This document shows, piece by piece, positions 11,553 to 22,771 of a DNA stretch of 64,000 nucleotides (within the stretch, counting starts at the first letter, position 1; each line of letters begins with the position of its first letter). This DNA is from Stereum hirsutum FP-91666 SS1 (lineage: Eukaryota; Basidiomycota; Agaricomycetes; Russulales; Stereaceae). The stretch covers positions 929,646-993,645 of the forward strand of contig NW_006763136.1 of assembly GCF_000264905.1 (NCBI RefSeq), given 5' to 3'. Below the pieces are notes generated by a model. That model worked only from the letters and a program-made list of their open reading frames with translations, was not told the DNA's origin and did not search any database. The position numbers were made by a program, and so were the translations under genes.

Positions 11553-11840
11553 CCCTGTATCGCAACTTGGTGCAGGGAAGCCAAGAAGATAAAAAAATTC
11601 AAGTAGGCACAATATGCAAGTGCTCCTAGATGTTGTGGACGCCAAGGAACAAATTTTTTTAGGGACTCGTCGACGTCGACGGTGGTGGCGTGCAAACGAA
11701 CAAAGAACCAGTCCCAAGCCGGCTGCCGCGAAATTCAGGTTCGAGCTCATCCCGGCACGCTCCGAACCCCCCTCAGTTGACCTGCACGTCCATCCTCATT
11801 ACACTCTCTTCTCTCTTCTGCTACTTATAATTCTCGCAAA
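11553..11840. promoter_or_regulatory. Bidirectional promoter between the DUF1308 gene and QCR8
   Basis: Only 288 bp separate two outward-facing start codons, so both genes must be driven from here. The stretch has a pyrimidine-rich tract just before the QCR8 ATG (CTCTCTTCTCTCTTCTG, about 11803-11820), common for highly expressed fungal genes. No sharper motif stands out. Confidence 0.55.
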
Positions 11841-12487
11841 ATGAAGCCCACCTCTGCGGTATGGAGCGATATGCCTGGACGTACGTGAATCTTCAGCTCT
11901 TGAACGTCGTAAATGCTAAAATAGTAACTGACTGGTCATTTTGTGACGGATACATAGCCAAGGTCTACGTGAGTGTCTAGTTATTTCTCATAGCAGTCCC
12001 TTGAAGCTCGGAACGGTCGTTTACGTGCTCGTTTGATGGATAGAACCCTTGGTGGGGTGACAAGGAGGGCGGTATTCAGAAGATTCGCGGTGTTACTACC
12101 TACAGTGCGTCTTGCACTCCTCTGTTTCTCTTTACAACATCGTTGACCACCCATGTGTTTCCACCCTTTCGTGATGAATCAATGGTTCGTTATTGTCATG
12201 CGAAAAAGCCGTATCTCCCTTTCGCCAGCGTGCTGCCTCCCATATGTTCAGCGGTTATCTGTTCAATGGCTACCGCCGCCTCTCTAAACAGTTCATCTTC
12301 TGGTCTATCCCAGTCGCCGTAGGCATGTCGCACCTTCTCTTTTATCCATTGGCCCTACATTGTTTGACTCACGATGGTGTTCTTGGTGGGCATGACAGGC
12401 TACAGCACCTACGCGTGGGCGAAGAAGACTGATGCCTGGATGAGCAGCAAGGAGGGTCACCTGGCTTTGGCCGAGCACCACGAGTAG
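11841..12487 (+). CDS. QCR8: Ubiquinol-cytochrome c reductase subunit 8 (complex III)
   Basis: Five exons, 11841-11880, 11958-11968, 12044-12104, 12209-12322 and 12399-12487, sum to 104 codons plus stop. The product reads PKVYNPWWGDKEGG, IQKIRGVTTYTVSPFRQRA, YLFNGYRRLSKQF, a single membrane helix (FIFWSIPVAVG) and a short soluble tail. This matches subunit 8 of mitochondrial complex III in length, in the WWG and SPF(R/Y)Q motifs and in topology; it supports cytochrome b assembly and quinone-site stability. Exon 2 is only 11 nt. The last intron starts with GC (12323, GCATGT) because no GT donor gives the phase needed for VAVGYSTYAWAK. Four introns in a 315-nt coding sequence is dense even for this genome. 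The frame closure makes the model strong. Confidence 0.93.
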
Positions 12488-13232
12488 ACGAACCGTAGAC
12501 CGAGTTGGTGCCAGGTGCGGTTGTTGAGTTGTCTCGTGAATAGATTCATTGGCTTGCGCATTCTTCATGGACCTGCCATGTTTTCGATACCGAAAGTTCG
12601 AACAAGGATACATCCATGCAACTTGGATGTTTAATTTTGCCACGTTCAAAACACTCATAGGTCAACTTATCCTTGGTCTTTCAGTAAGCTCAGTCTCAAC
12701 CTTCGTTATCGGCTCCCTCTGGTGGCGCTTGGTTTGGGCATTGAGTTGGTGACTATACGTCATGGTCGGTCAAGTTGGGCGTTTGTGTCTCTTTATCCTC
12801 CATTCTCATTTTTCCGGAACGTGTACATCTAAGCCCGGTATGAATGTTCTTGACCAGGTGTGTCGTCACACCACATCACCTTGTCCACCTCGGGATCCTT
12901 ATTGAGGGAATATTTCAAAGTTCCTCGATCCTTACCCCAAAGTTCCCGACATGCCAAATGACGACAGACATTATTGACATACAACCGCTTGCGCTCCATG
13001 ATTCCATACGAAGGACACCACATTGTTCGGACCTCTTCATGCACACGCAGACAGGCAGAAACAAGCATGACGCAGCCGTATAACGTGAGCGTAGAAACGT
13101 AAGATGAGTACCACACTCTACTGAACCTCTCAAAAACCGCGACTCTTCTGAGAATCCTAGTACAGACCTCAGCTCCCAATCTTCTCCCTCTATCTGAACC
13201 ACCAGCTACAGTCGTAACTACCTACAGTCAAC
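12488..13232. other. Intergenic region between QCR8 and M20 gene 1
   Basis: Open frames here are short and overlap on opposite strands without a recognisable product. It holds the 3' end of QCR8 and the promoter of the M20 gene that starts at 13233. Confidence 0.5.
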
Positions 13233-15990
13233 ATGTCAGCTCTGACTCAAACACAGAAGAAATTCGAAGGAGAACTTCTACCTTCCTCTTCCTCAATCTC
13301 TCTCACCACTTCTCCAACCAAGGCTGCGTCAAAGTGGAAGCGGAAACTCCTTGCTGGGGCTGCTCTTTATTCCATTGCATTCGTCCACTTTGGTGGGTTT
13401 GTTAGATCGCGTGGAAGCTCTGGGATCATAGTCAGGAAGGAGGTATCCAGTGAGGAATTATGTCCCCAGGCCAAAGGGCTCTATCCTCGAGAGAATGGAG
13501 AGCTTTATGATTGGTTGAATGAGCTGTATGGGACGAGAAGGTTTGTGGAAAAGGCTGCTAGATGGGTAAGTTTATTCTACGCTTGATGTTGTCTGTGTCA
13601 TGCAGTTATATATCGCTGATTTGGGTTGTTATAGCTTGGAGAGGCCATCAAAATCGAGTGCGTTTGATCCATTCTTGCCACCCACCCTTAATCTGTTACC
13701 CTGAAGGCTCCCATTATTTCCTTGTATGCATAGAACCGAGTCTTATGATGATATGGGCGACGTCGGCGATGATGAACGATGGGAGAAGTTCAGCTCCTTC
13801 CATGCTTACCTTGAAGAGGCTTTCCCACTGCTGTACGTGCTTCTCACTATGTTTACTTCCATCCAATTTTTTGTTAGTAGCTAACTCTGATTCCTCCTCT
13901 CGCGTCAATCTAGCCATGCGACCCTAAGGCTCGAGAAGGTGAACACTTATGGACTAGTGTATCACTGGAAAGGCTCGGACGAATCACTCGAACCTATCCT
14001 TCTAGCCGCTCATCAAGGTCCGTCTATGTTTCGTACTTTAGGGGCAATTCAAACCCGAGAACTTGTCTGACGATAGAGGCTCTAGATGTTGTTCCCGTGA
14101 ATGAAGATACTCTTGATGAGTGGGAATACCCTCCGTATTCCGGACATTTCGATCGTGAGATTCTCTTTTACCTCTCTGGATTAATCTACATCTTATACTG
14201 TACTTTCGAATAGGGGAAACCCAGAGTATTTACGGAAGGGGATCCATTGACGACAAGAGCGGATTGATCGGCCTGATGTGAGTGTGGCCCGAGAGTCGTA
14301 GTTTTACTCTGTCCTTTTGCGGCCACACTCAGTGGCCTTGGTTATGTCTCACAATAGGGTCACTATCGAGACACTCCTGGAGCATTCCTTTGAGCCCGCA
14401 CGCACGATCGTCCTTGCGTCCGGGTTCGACGAGGAAAGCAATGGCCTTCACGTAAGCTACATCCCCACGCCCTAAACTCGACGCTCAAATATTCACGCTC
14501 ACGTTGGCGAGAACAGGGTGCGAGGCACATCTCAAGTCACCTCCTGCATGAATATGGTGAAGGTAGTTTTGCCATGCTGGTGGACGAAGGAGGTACGTCT
14601 ATGACATTTCAACCATCTACGAATCGTGGCCCAGAGCGATTTATCACGTACTTGTACATCAACTTCAGGTGGATACGTAGAGCTCTTTGGCTCGGTCTTC
14701 GCTGTACCCGGAGTAGCAGAGAAAGGATATCTCGATACCGTGTCAGTTTCTTATCATCTTTTACGGCCGGGAAAAAGGGATTCTCACCGCACTCTACACG
14801 TTCTTCTTGCAGTGTCAAGGTGGCTTCACCCGGTGGGCATTCTAGCGCTCCGCCTTCTCACACCGTATGTCTCTTACTTCACAGTTTCTCTGCTCTATCA
14901 CATGGCTCTCATCTTCGTCCATATCACACAGACCATCGGCATACTCTCTGCCTCCATAGTAGCTCTTGAAGACGATCAGTTTCCCGCCCACCTGACACGC
15001 AGCTCACCTGTCTACGATACCATGCTCTGCACTGCCGCGCACGCCGAAGAGGTACCCGAGGACCTCCGCAAACTCATTGAGAGTTCGGTGTACTCCGACG
15101 GAGCGCTGGATCAGTTACAGGATCTCATCATCCAGGACGAGGACACGACCCTGAAGAACTCGATTAGGACGACATTGGCCGCTACCGTTACAGGAGGCGG
15201 CTTCAAGGCGAATGCTTTACCGGAGGATGCTTGGGCAATTGTGAACTATAGGATCGCGTCGTATAGGTACGTTGCTCGTTTATTCACGAACGGGCTCTTT
15301 TGCTTGCCCTCTTGGCTTTATGTTCCCAATGACCGGTTTGATTTACAGCTCTGTTCAAGAAACCAAAGACCATAAAATCGCCGCTCTCATCGACATCGCT
15401 AAAGGTTTCAACCTCTCCTTCACCGCCTTCGGCAAGCAGATTTCCGAAGAGGGCGAACCAGCCTGGGGCGTCCTTGACCTCTCTGATCCCTTCGACAGTG
15501 CCAGCGAGCCTTCGCCAGTCGCCCCTATTGACAGCGAAGCGTACAGAATCTTGAGCGGATCAATCAAGGCTACGTATGGCGCCCATCGTCATATTTACGG
15601 GTCTGTGGGTGTGCAAGAGAACAAGCTAGAGGATGAGATCATTGTGAGCCCTGGGCTAATGAGTGGAACTACCGGTAAGTCATGCTCCGGGATCCAACAG
15701 CCTGATCAGTTGACTGATTTCATCGTGGTTGAATGGTGGTTGTATGTAGATACAAAGCACTACTGGAACTTGACGGAAAACATTTTCCGGTATGGGCATT
15801 TGAACGGGGGGCATTCCCCCGGGATTCACACGGTGAATGAGCGTGAGTGCTGCTTTTCTTTATAATGATCTTTCCATGTGGAACCAGCCACTCATGCATT
15901 CCTGCAGATATTCGTGCAACCGACTTCGCCGAGGTTATACGGTTCTACACGACATTGATTCTTAACGTTGATGAAGCTACGGGCCTTTGA
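13233..15990 (+). CDS. Membrane-anchored M20 carboxypeptidase, carboxypeptidase S-like (copy 1)
   Basis: About fourteen exons give a protein of roughly 600 residues. The N-terminus has a cytosolic Ser-rich tail and one hydrophobic anchor (LLAGAALYSIAFVHFGGF), as in yeast vacuolar carboxypeptidase S. The peptidase body starts at LCPQAKGLYP. Metal and catalytic motifs of family M20 are read in order: LAAHQ then DVVPVNEDTLDEWEYPPYSG (first His, conserved Asp), YGRGSIDDKSGLIG (bridging Asp), SGFDEES (Glu ligands), SPGGHSSAPPSHT in the lid/dimerisation domain, and WNLTENIFRYGH with the last His. The C-terminus reads FYTTLILNVDEATGL. Family members remove a C-terminal residue from short peptides or cleave N-acyl amino acids; the preferred substrate is unknown. 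Related copies lie at 55066 and 58145. All junctions I checked are GT-AG and the frame is intact. Confidence 0.88.
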
Positions 15991-16337
15991 GGGTATTCAC
16001 GACCACATTTGATCTTACTTTCCGAAATATATTGTCCACTTGTCCCTGTACTTCGTTGGTCAGTCAACGTTCGAATGAAGAGCCAGTGGTTCTCGAGAAT
16101 AAAAGGCAATCTGGCGCAAGCTTGTACCCGTCTGAGTCTGGCGGGTGGCCCAAACAATCTGAGCGCCACGCCGACTAAGAAAGATTGATCGGTCCGGCCG
16201 GCCCGCAGGCATTTATCGACGCGACTTGACGCGACTGTTCTCAGCACGAACATCGACCACCACGCGTGGTGCTGTAGTTGACTCCAAATCCCTTCCTTTT
16301 CACGCTTTGCGCTATCACCTTTACTCGGTCGGAAAAG
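15991..16337. other. Intergenic region with a direct repeat of GACGCGACT
   Basis: This short gap contains the M20 3' end and the upstream region of the Rsc7 gene. GACGCGACT occurs twice in tandem at 16218-16226 and 16228-16236, about 100 bp before the Rsc7 start. ACGCG cores resemble fungal MCB cell-cycle elements, but function is not shown. Confidence 0.4.
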
Positions 16338-18332
16338 ATGTCCATAAACCCCTCTTCAGGAAAAATTAGGATTAAACCTCTACGACAGCGCGACTCCGCA
16401 ACGGCAGGCCCTAGCACTCCACGCGCAGAGTTTTCCGTCGCTCCAACTCCTACACAAAACCCAACCGTGGACGACGCGCCTCTCCCGAGCACGCCGAAAG
16501 ATGTAGATGCGGACATTGCTATTCATGCCGGGGATCAACCTGAAGACGATTACGCAGCTGGTACGCCGCGTACGCCTGCTGTTGATGAGGATGTCGAAGA
16601 AGTGAACGATGTTGATGTGCCGGACGGTGGAGCTGAAACGGGAGGTGCTGGAGTGGAGGACGATGGTGATATGAGTGAGCCTGCGATACCTATGCCCAGA
16701 CCGAGAGGGAGACCGCGGGGAAGAGGAAGAGGGGCGTTGATTGGGAGTGCGAGGGTTCGAGGCGGACCGAGAGGTAGGCCAAGGGGCAGAGGCAGAGGCA
16801 GAGGAGGGAGGGGTACAGGAGTTACGATCAGGTTACCGAAGAGGATTGGTGAGGACGGAGAGGAAGACGTGGTGGCTACACCAGGAGAAATGGGGCCAGA
16901 AGATTATGGTACACCCGGAGCGGATGGTATGGTAGAGACTTACGGTGACTATGGGGAGGTGTTGGGTGGAGGAAAACCGTTCAGGAAGATTCAAGGCCAG
17001 GTGTATATCATTGACGGAGACGAGTTTGTCACGGACGACGATCCTAAGGGCGACGAGAAGATTGATAAGTGGGGAAATCTTCTCGGAGGTTGGTTCAGGT
17101 CTATCTTATTCGTCTTTGATTCCATTTACTAAGGAACTCCGGCATTATAGGACGTAAATTCAAAGCTCAGACCTTTACCCTCCCTAAACGACATCCGGAG
17201 CGGATGTACATGCTCGCCATCGATGCAGCCCGCACGTCAGGCTTCCGTGATTCCCTGTACTATTTCCGACGCAATCCACTCGCCTTCAAGTGTAATGCCA
17301 CACAGCCCGAGAAAGAATATCTCATCGAGATAGGCAAGCTCGGTTCGCATCTACGTACACGCAGTGTCACCCTTATCACCGCACGGAGCGCATACAAGCT
17401 TCATGGCGCTAAAATGATTCAGGGTTCGTTATAATTTTGCCTTCTGGTCATAACGTTCGGTCCTAATATGATGGGTCTTTTTCAGATGGTCGTTGGGTAG
17501 TCGATGATTACTTCGAAGAAAAATCCCTCGCCGAAATAACCGCCAAAGGCCTACAACCCGGAGACCTGGTGGGCGAACTCGTAGACCCTAATGCCGCCGC
17601 CGCGGCAGCTGCTAGCGCTGCGGCAAACGACGCCTCCCTTGCCTCCCAGAAAGCAGATCGGGGGTCCGGAATGGGAATGTATCGTGCCGGAGGACCTACG
17701 ACCATTTTTGGTGGCTCTGGATGGGGTCCATATAGCGACGGACCGCTCAACGCAGTGAGAAAGAGTTTGTTGAATCGGGACGGGCTGAATGAGGAGAATT
17801 GGATGCTTATTGCTGCGCAGAGGACCAGTGAGGCGAGTGCAGCATGGGCGAGGCAGAGGAAGGGGTTGTTGAGAGGTTTTGCTGGATCGATTGAAGGAAC
17901 GCCGAGGACGGGAGTGTATAAAGATGGTGGAAGGGAGAAGAGAGATGCGGAGGAACCAGGTGGTGCGGAGGATAGGAAGAGACGGAAGGTTAGACATGAA
18001 GCGGAAGTTGAGCCGCGGGGAGTTTACGAGCCACATAACGCCGTATATCTCTGTGAGTTCGTCCTCGATTTCTTGGTCCGTCAACCCACCTAACAACATG
18101 CATTTTCCCTGTGTTTTTAGACCGTGCAGATACGCAACCTACGAGAAGTCGTTGGGAAGGATTGCCCGACTCCACTGAGAAGCATCAGGTCCTCGGTGGG
18201 TCGAAAGCGGGTGGAAAAGCTTGGGCTCTTGCTTGGGTGGACACTGTCATGGAAATACCACCAGAGCAGGAAGATGAAGATTCGGAGGCTGCCAGAGAGC
18301 GAGCACGAATTCTTGCCTCTGTGTCTTCGTAG
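16338..18332 (+). CDS. Chromatin remodelling complex subunit Rsc7/Swp82
   Basis: Four exons (16338-17088, 17151-17423, 17486-18052, 18121-18332) sum to exactly 600 codons plus stop. The first 130 residues are acidic and Pro/Thr-rich. Two AT-hook-like clusters follow (PRPRGRPRGRGRG and a second one with GGPRGRPRGRGRGRGGRG), which should bind the minor groove. The conserved core of the family (PF08624) begins at KIQGQVYIIDGDEFVTDDDP and runs through KWGNLLGGRKFKAQTFTLP, ERMYMLAIDAARTSGFRDS and FRRNPLAFKCNATQ, to LITARSAYKLHGAKMIQDGR. The Ala-rich and basic tail is variable. The yeast proteins are subunits of RSC (Npl6/Rsc7) and SWI/SNF (Swp82), which slide or evict nucleosomes; which complex this copy joins is not decidable here. 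The ATG at 16338 is the first good start. Confidence 0.9.
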
Positions 18333-18978
18333 CGGAGTCTTCGATTCGTATTTCTTGAGCCGTATTTGCTTATATGTATTTTCACATAATTCCTATCTTT
18401 CTGCGAGCTAAGGTGTAGCTCTGAGCTCAGCCATAATCATCCGGTGACTTGGACTCTCAAAACCGCTCAGCCATTTTTCTCGATAAGTAAAGCATTGCGC
18501 GGGACTCATGGCAGAGCGCTCGCGCGAATTCTAGCCTTTATGCGGGGGTTTGCTGTACCGAACGCAGGCAGTAGCACCGTACGAACAAAGCAAGGACGAC
18601 TATGATGAGTGGTAAGCAGGGATAGATAACAAGCATTGAACGATATCGATAAACAAATGGTCAGGAGAGTGAAGTAATCGGGCAAGCAAAGAAAATGACC
18701 AGTAAGTAAAGCATGCATACCTGGACAATAGGTAAAAACCAATCCGGAAGCAGAACGGGAGTGGGAGAGAGGGGAAAGAGGATCGTGTCAAGTCGTGCGG
18801 CCGTCGATGATCGTGCACCATCATCCAAGTAAGTAAGCAAGTATGTGTGTAGTGTGTGTAATTCAGAGTCCACCAGAAATCAAGAAATCAGCTCCATAAT
18901 CCGCCACCCGCCATCCATCGCTCCTCCTCATATCATCTTACACGGCACGAAGCCTCTAGATCCACCACGATCAAACCT
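18333..18978. other. Gap between two convergent genes
   Basis: The Rsc7 gene ends at 18332 and the opposing membrane protein ends at 18979, so this is shared 3' flank. Overlapping short frames exist on both strands without meaning I can support. TAAGTAAG-type short repeats occur around 18705 and 18830. Confidence 0.5.
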
Positions 18979-21900
18979 CTACGCCACCACGCCCACCGCA
19001 AAATCCTCCGGCCTCAACGTATCCCTCGCGTCTCTCCTCGTGGGTGTCGACCTCCCACTGGCCACACCTTCGACGCCATTCACCGTCATATCCCCCTCCT
19101 CGTTCACATCACTCGGTATCCTCCCGTGCTCCAACCCTCCAAAATCGAACCCGCCACCCACAGTCCTCGGCGTATCCGGTGGGAAACTTCCTTCCTCGGC
19201 CGTCGCATACGTCGCAGTACTATACCCACTCGCGCGAGACTCGGACCTCGAGCCGGGCGTGACGCCAGCGGAGGAGGTAGGCATACGGAAAGCGGTGGGT
19301 GGGGCGGCGTTGGGGGTGGCACTAATGTTCAGAGCGGTCGGTTTGTGATGGAATGGAGCGGATGTCGCGGTGGGTGTGGAGGTGCTGGGCGAAGGCGCGG
19401 AGGAAGAAGGAACCGTGGATGAGGTTGTGGTGATGGCAGGAAGTGGTGGGGCAGGCGAAGATGGACGAGCTGTCTCAGCAGCCGATTTCTGCGACTCGTT
19501 CAGCGTCTTCGTCTCCTCCCCAGCATCGGCCGCAGCCGCAGCCTCGACAGCAGGAGCTTCCTGCTCTTCGGTGGTGGGATGACTGGACCTCCTCGAATGC
19601 GTGCTTGCTCTTCTCTCTCTCTCCTGCCTAGATTCATCACTTGCCTCCGTCGTAGGAGCAGCTTCCAACGACGAAGCAGGCGACTGCCCCCTCGCGCTTT
19701 CATCCGTGACTCCACTAAGGCCACGAGCATGCAACCCTGAAGGCCCGCCCGATGCAGGCAACCCATCAATCGATGCCCCACCCTCCCTCTCCTCAAACTC
19801 TGGCGGTGGTATGCTCAGATCCACTCTGGAGTTACTCGCCGCGTACATAACCGCGTCCCTCCCGTACGGCACTCCAAACTTGCCCACTGACTCCCTCGAG
19901 CTCAATAACCTGAGTTGTTCCGGCGTAGGCCCAGTCTTCGGGTAGACAAAGTCTGTGCGTACGAGGGTGTGTGAGAGAGGAGATGAGATGGAGTTGATCG
20001 AGATGGTGGAAGGATTATTGAGGTTCTGAAAGTTAGAGTTAGAGCGCGTGCGGGTGCGTGACATGGTGCGAAGAGCAGAGTTGGACAAGTTGCTGAAGGC
20101 TGAGCCACCAGAGAGCGAGGGTCGATGAGTGTTTCCGCCTGGACGTGTGGCCCCACTAGACCCTGGTCGTTGCGTAGTGCTAACATTACTCAAACGGGGG
20201 ATATCCAGAGAGTTCCCCGCACCAGGGAGTGAGTCGTCACTATTCAGGGAAACGATGGACGGTCCAGAGTGTTGGCGCATGTGAGAAGCATTAGCTTCTG
20301 GATCGCGGGCGGCCTGGGACTGTGTACGGTGATGGGCTGGATTCAAAGCACTGAGTATACCACGGAAACCTGATCGCCTACGATTGGCATTCGTATTCTG
20401 TGCGGTGATCTGGTCCTCATCAGGCTGAGCGCTTGAGGGAGCAGCAGGACTGCTCTGGGAACGAGCACGCTCGCTCGTTCTCCGCGAGACGGTAGTTCCG
20501 TTGGCATCAGTGATGACCTCGAAGTACGCCGGGGCTTCTCCTCTCGGGTCAATTCCATCGTTCGCATTCTCCGACGTAGTATTCGTATTCGTATTCATAG
20601 CGGCAGAAGGAATCGCGGGCGAAAGGTCGCTTCCCTGGCGGAGTAGTGCAGATCGGCTGTCAGAACCCTGAGTATTCGGGTTCAGACTGATGCGCCGTTC
20701 TTCTGCGTCCGTCGCGCCGCCAGATCCAGTTCTGGCATGAGCGTTATTATTATTGTCGTTGCCTTCTCCAGTAGCAAGGAGAGGCGTGTTGGCGTTAGAT
20801 TGTGGGACGGCGACGTAGACGGAAGTATGAGAGTTATTTCGGGAGTGACGCTGATGCTCCGTGCTTTCGCTTTCGGCTTCTTCTTCTCCGACGGAGGGCA
20901 TTACTACGGTGGTCGCCTCGACGGGCGCATCTTCCATGTCCTGTGAGCCTCTGGAGAGTTGGTAGAAATGCCGTCAGTCATTGAAGTGTTGGTCAAAACA
21001 TAAGGAACGAGAGCGTATGCGGACTTGAAATATAAAATTGCCCATAACCTTTCGAAGCTAAGACCTCAGAAGGTTCCATCATCTCATACCCATGTCGCGA
21101 GGGAATTTCCAAGAATGGAATGAAGAATAGTGTCATTCTCTGTTCCAACTGTTATCACGGCGTAGAATGAACGCTCTGAATGAGCTGGCCGCTCGCTCAA
21201 GTATGGCCAATAGTGCACGGGCAGGACTGCTTGTACCCCGCGTCACCAAATGTGGCGCATGTCTCGCCACACTCCTGATCCGTCATCCCCGCTTACTCCT
21301 TCATCATATCCCCGCATAGAAAACCACACCGTAGCAAAAGGCCCATCAAAACAGTAATGAGAAAGAGAAGACTCACTGAATAATAACGAGCTCATGCTCC
21401 CCAGGCTCCTTCATGTACACAGGCAAGCTCCTAGTCGAGATTTGGCTTGGCGTCCTTCTCGTCCTCCTCGCAGTCCTATTCCCTTGCACCTGTCTATGCT
21501 GCGCCATTGCCTGAGGTCCGGCCAACCCCTCCGCCGTCAACTCTGTCACTCCGCCTCCATTCCGACTGTTACCGGAGTTGAGGGCGGTCGTGGATGCACC
21601 GGTGGGATGGATAGGACCGAGCAAGTTGCGGAGCGGGGGTAAGGATTTAAAGACACCGCTTCGACGAAGGTAGAGCAAGAGCACACAGATGAAGAGGAAG
21701 CCTACAACGCCAATGATTGGGCCCTGTGTATATGTTATACATTAGATTTAATGAAAACAATAAGGAGAGCAAGTGTGGAGCAGGATTGTGACGCACGAAT
21801 ATCTCAGCACTTGACCTTCCGTTATCCCGTCTTTCGATTGTACTCCTGCGTTCTTCATTCTCAGCTGACGGCGCCGCAAGAACAGCGCACGACGAAGACA

Positions 21901-21994
21901 AGAACGAGAAGACAAATGCGAGGGATAAGCAGCGGAGGCTAACGCTCGCTCCTCGCGGTGACGTCCGACTGGTTGAACCCGGTTGACATGACAT
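18979..21994 (-). CDS. Single-pass membrane protein with long disordered cytoplasmic tail
   Basis: Three exons, 21994-21797, 21723-21377 and 20950-18979, sum to 838 codons plus stop. A signal peptide (SLRCLSLAFVFSFLSSSCAVLA) is followed by only about 25 charged residues outside the membrane, then one transmembrane helix (GPIIGVVGFLFICVLLLYL) and a basic stop-transfer (RRSGVFK). The remaining roughly 730 residues are cytoplasmic, rich in Ser, Thr, Asn, Pro and Ala. Islands that look conserved are PSQISTRSLPVYMKEPGEHE, APAYFEVI and TDFVYPKTGPTPEQLRLLSS, then ESVGKFGVPYGRDAV. I do not recognise a named family; proline/tyrosine motifs suggest recruitment of trafficking or ubiquitin-ligase partners, which is inference. 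The short ectodomain with a large tail resembles fungal stress-sensor or adaptor architecture. Exon phases close exactly, so the gene model is firm even though function is not. Confidence 0.75.
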
Positions 21995-22771
21995 GGGTAG
22001 TGTGAGCCTGTGCCGTCCTCCAGTAATACACGATATTCGACAGAATTTTGAAGAGAGACGTAGAGGGGTAGCACAAGAAATACAAGGGATAAAAGCGGGG
22101 CGAGAAAGGAAAGAGAGGAGGCCCAGTCGTCGCAGGCGCTCTGATAGTGGCACGCACAGCAATTGAATTAGAGCCGTGACCGCGCAAGGGGGTCGCGCCG
22201 CGTCGCGCCGACTGGCTTGGCTTGGTTTGTGGCGTGAAACGGAAAGTTCGGCGGCGTTTCGTGATTGTCTGGCTCAAATTAGGAGCGCTCGGCACCAGCG
22301 CAGGGAGATCGTCAAAGTCGTGAAGAGAAAGAGGGAAGGAAGAAATAGTGTACATTCATGCTATCGACGTAGACTATCTAATAACCGCAGATAATCTACA
22401 TGAATACTGGAACAAGGACCGACAGCGATAAGCTGTTTAAGTGCGACACTGGTGAGACAGCAGCGAAGCAATGTCCTCGAGGCGAAACAGATGCGGGACG
22501 ATGCGGGGTACGGCAGGAGAACGTCTAAGTAAAGACTTCACCAGCCGGTCTGAGGAAGTCGCGTCGAAGAGCTATCGATAGAGCGGAAGGAATGTGGTCG
22601 TGTGGCCCGTACCTAACTATCTCTCCCTCCAAGGCTCGCAGCTGCTGCCTGAGACGCCTTTCTATGAGAAAAGGGTCGCGTCAGCAAGTATTCCCACCAC
22701 ACAATTCAGGGATTCTCACCATCACGAGCCCTATTCTTGCGTGCTCTCTGCAATCACGGTCCACCGGCAGA
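21995..22771. other. Upstream region of the membrane-protein gene
   Basis: Both flanking genes are on the minus strand. I see no exon chain here. A GC-rich part near 22190-22215 contains two close copies of GTCGCGCCG, and the part at 22594-22771 abuts the last exon of the hydrolase. Confidence 0.45.

Noticed and set aside
11841..12487. ATP synthase subunit f
   Set aside because: The first residues (MKPTSAVW) suggested it briefly, but the WWG motif, SPFRQ motif, topology and length fit complex III subunit 8.
19044..19945. Several plus-strand frames opposite the membrane-protein tail
   Set aside because: They mirror the low-complexity tail on the other strand; the minus-strand frame is 657 codons and continues through spliced upstream exons.
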